Assembly (NCBI RefSeq): GCF_008692195.1
Contig: NZ_RXOM01000065.1
Coordinates: forward strand, 124,001 to 188,000
Reading direction: 5' to 3'
Length of the DNA: 64,000 nt
Origin: Salegentibacter sp. R32
GTDB taxonomy: Bacteria > Bacteroidota > Bacteroidia > Flavobacteriales > Flavobacteriaceae
Shown: piece by piece, positions 63,432-64,000 of the stretch
How positions within the stretch are numbered: position 1 is the stretch's first letter
Layout: each line of letters begins with the position of its first letter
Program-made: the position numbers and the translations under genes
Notes under the pieces: model-generated
The model's input: only the letters and a program-made list of their open reading frames with translations
Told to the model about the DNA's origin: nothing
Database searches by the model: none

Positions 63432-64000
63432 GGCGGCATGCTGCTACCAAATAGGCACGGGAACTCTTCAGATTACCGCTATGGCTTCCAGGGGCAGGAG
63501 ATGGACAACGAGATCAAAGGGGAAGGAAATAGTACAAACTTTAAATATAGGATGTATGACAACCGCCTGAATAGGTTTTTTGCACCAGATCCATTAGCTT
63601 CAAAATACCCTCATTATTCACCTTATCAATTTAGTGGGAATAGATTAATAGATGCAGTCGAGTTAGAAGGTTCGGAACCGACTAAATCAAAAATATTCTG
63701 GACTCTAGTTTCTAAAAAAGAAGAAAAGAAAATTTTTGGTAAAGATATTGCAAATACTGTTATCTATAGAACAGAAGGACTTCATAGATTAAGCACCCTT
63801 AAATGGTATGAGATGGAATTCCCATCGACAATGCTCGTTGCTATAACTTACAATAGCGAGGTTTCAAATCATTATTTTTATAGTAACAGATTTAATGAAT
63901 GGATACCATTTGATCCAAACAATATTGGTGCAGACGCAGAGGAAGTAACAAAGTTTGCAGTAACATCAATATTAGCTGCTGGAGGAACAGTTGCAGCACT
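63432..64000 (+). pseudogene. Orphan RHS core end and toxin tip, no start, cut by window end
   Basis: Base-for-base copy of 56,204-56,772. It encodes [10 protein letters not shown] through the RHS core and into the same variable tip (tip starts near 63,669). Just upstream the frame carries a TAG (63,423-63,425), and there is no signal peptide, RHS body or promoter. It therefore looks like a silent cassette or the product of a segment duplication. It stays open to the window edge; its far end may or may not match the first tip. Confidence 0.85.

Noticed and set aside
1-64000. CRISPR arrays, tRNA or rRNA genes
   Set aside because: No regularly spaced direct repeats and no recognisable cloverleaf or rRNA sequence was found by reading.

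Overview
The window is AT-rich chromosomal DNA from a Bacteroidota bacterium, almost certainly a member of Flavobacteriaceae. Supporting signs are a gliding-motility lipoprotein gene (gldI), a protein ending in a type IX secretion (T9SS) C-terminal domain, many lipoproteins with SC-type lipoboxes, promoters of the TAnnTTTG class, and family-restricted genes (DUF5686, DUF6503, DUF6443-type RHS). Genus is not safely readable. No rRNA, tRNA, CRISPR array or classical insertion sequence was seen.

Positions 1-19.85 kb are ordinary core genome. They hold a truncated glycerate kinase, a Kv-type channel, and a minus-strand operon (Gfo/Idh/MocA oxidoreductase, 3-hydroxyacyl-CoA dehydrogenase, DUF1015, YggS, DnaQ/GIY-YIG nuclease). 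Next come pcm, a small outer-membrane barrel, and a minus-strand cluster (smpB, DUF5686, EEP phosphatase, acetolactate-decarboxylase-like lipoprotein). The rest is lipoprotein genes, csbD, a cyclophilin-FKBP fusion, gldI, nrnA and divergent ndk.

Positions 19.85-23.6 kb look accessory. The ndk 3' end and terminator are duplicated about 2.4 kb downstream, bracketing an AraC-type regulator and a lipocalin/CrtC-like gene. A stand-alone SIR2-domain protein (possible phage defence) follows.

Positions 23.6-58.6 kb carry co-directional genes: a 1,676-residue PKD adhesin exported by T9SS, then a tightly packed type II secretion / type IV pilus-like operon. That operon has four (pseudo)pilins, a GspF-like membrane protein, a prepilin peptidase, a GspE-like ATPase, a secretin, GspL/M/C-like parts and a lipoprotein. 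It runs straight into a polymorphic-toxin locus: a 2,025-residue TcB/SpvB-like protein, two small secreted proteins, a 3,258-residue RHS protein whose tip looks like a GIY-YIG (URI-type) nuclease toxin, and an LRR-like protein in the immunity position.

Positions 58.6-63.4 kb hold a compact recombinase module: an XRE repressor divergent from an AAA+ ATPase and two overlapping tyrosine-recombinase genes. About 790 bp of non-coding DNA packed with inverted repeats follows. At 63,432 a promoterless orphan copy of the RHS core end and toxin tip begins; it appears base-for-base identical to 56,204-56,772 and runs off the window. The best candidate for an undescribed system is the combination of a pseudopilus secretion operon, a giant RHS toxin, and a recombinase module lying between two copies of the toxin tip. 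This suggests dedicated export plus cassette exchange. The physical linkage is seen directly; export route and tip exchange are inferences.
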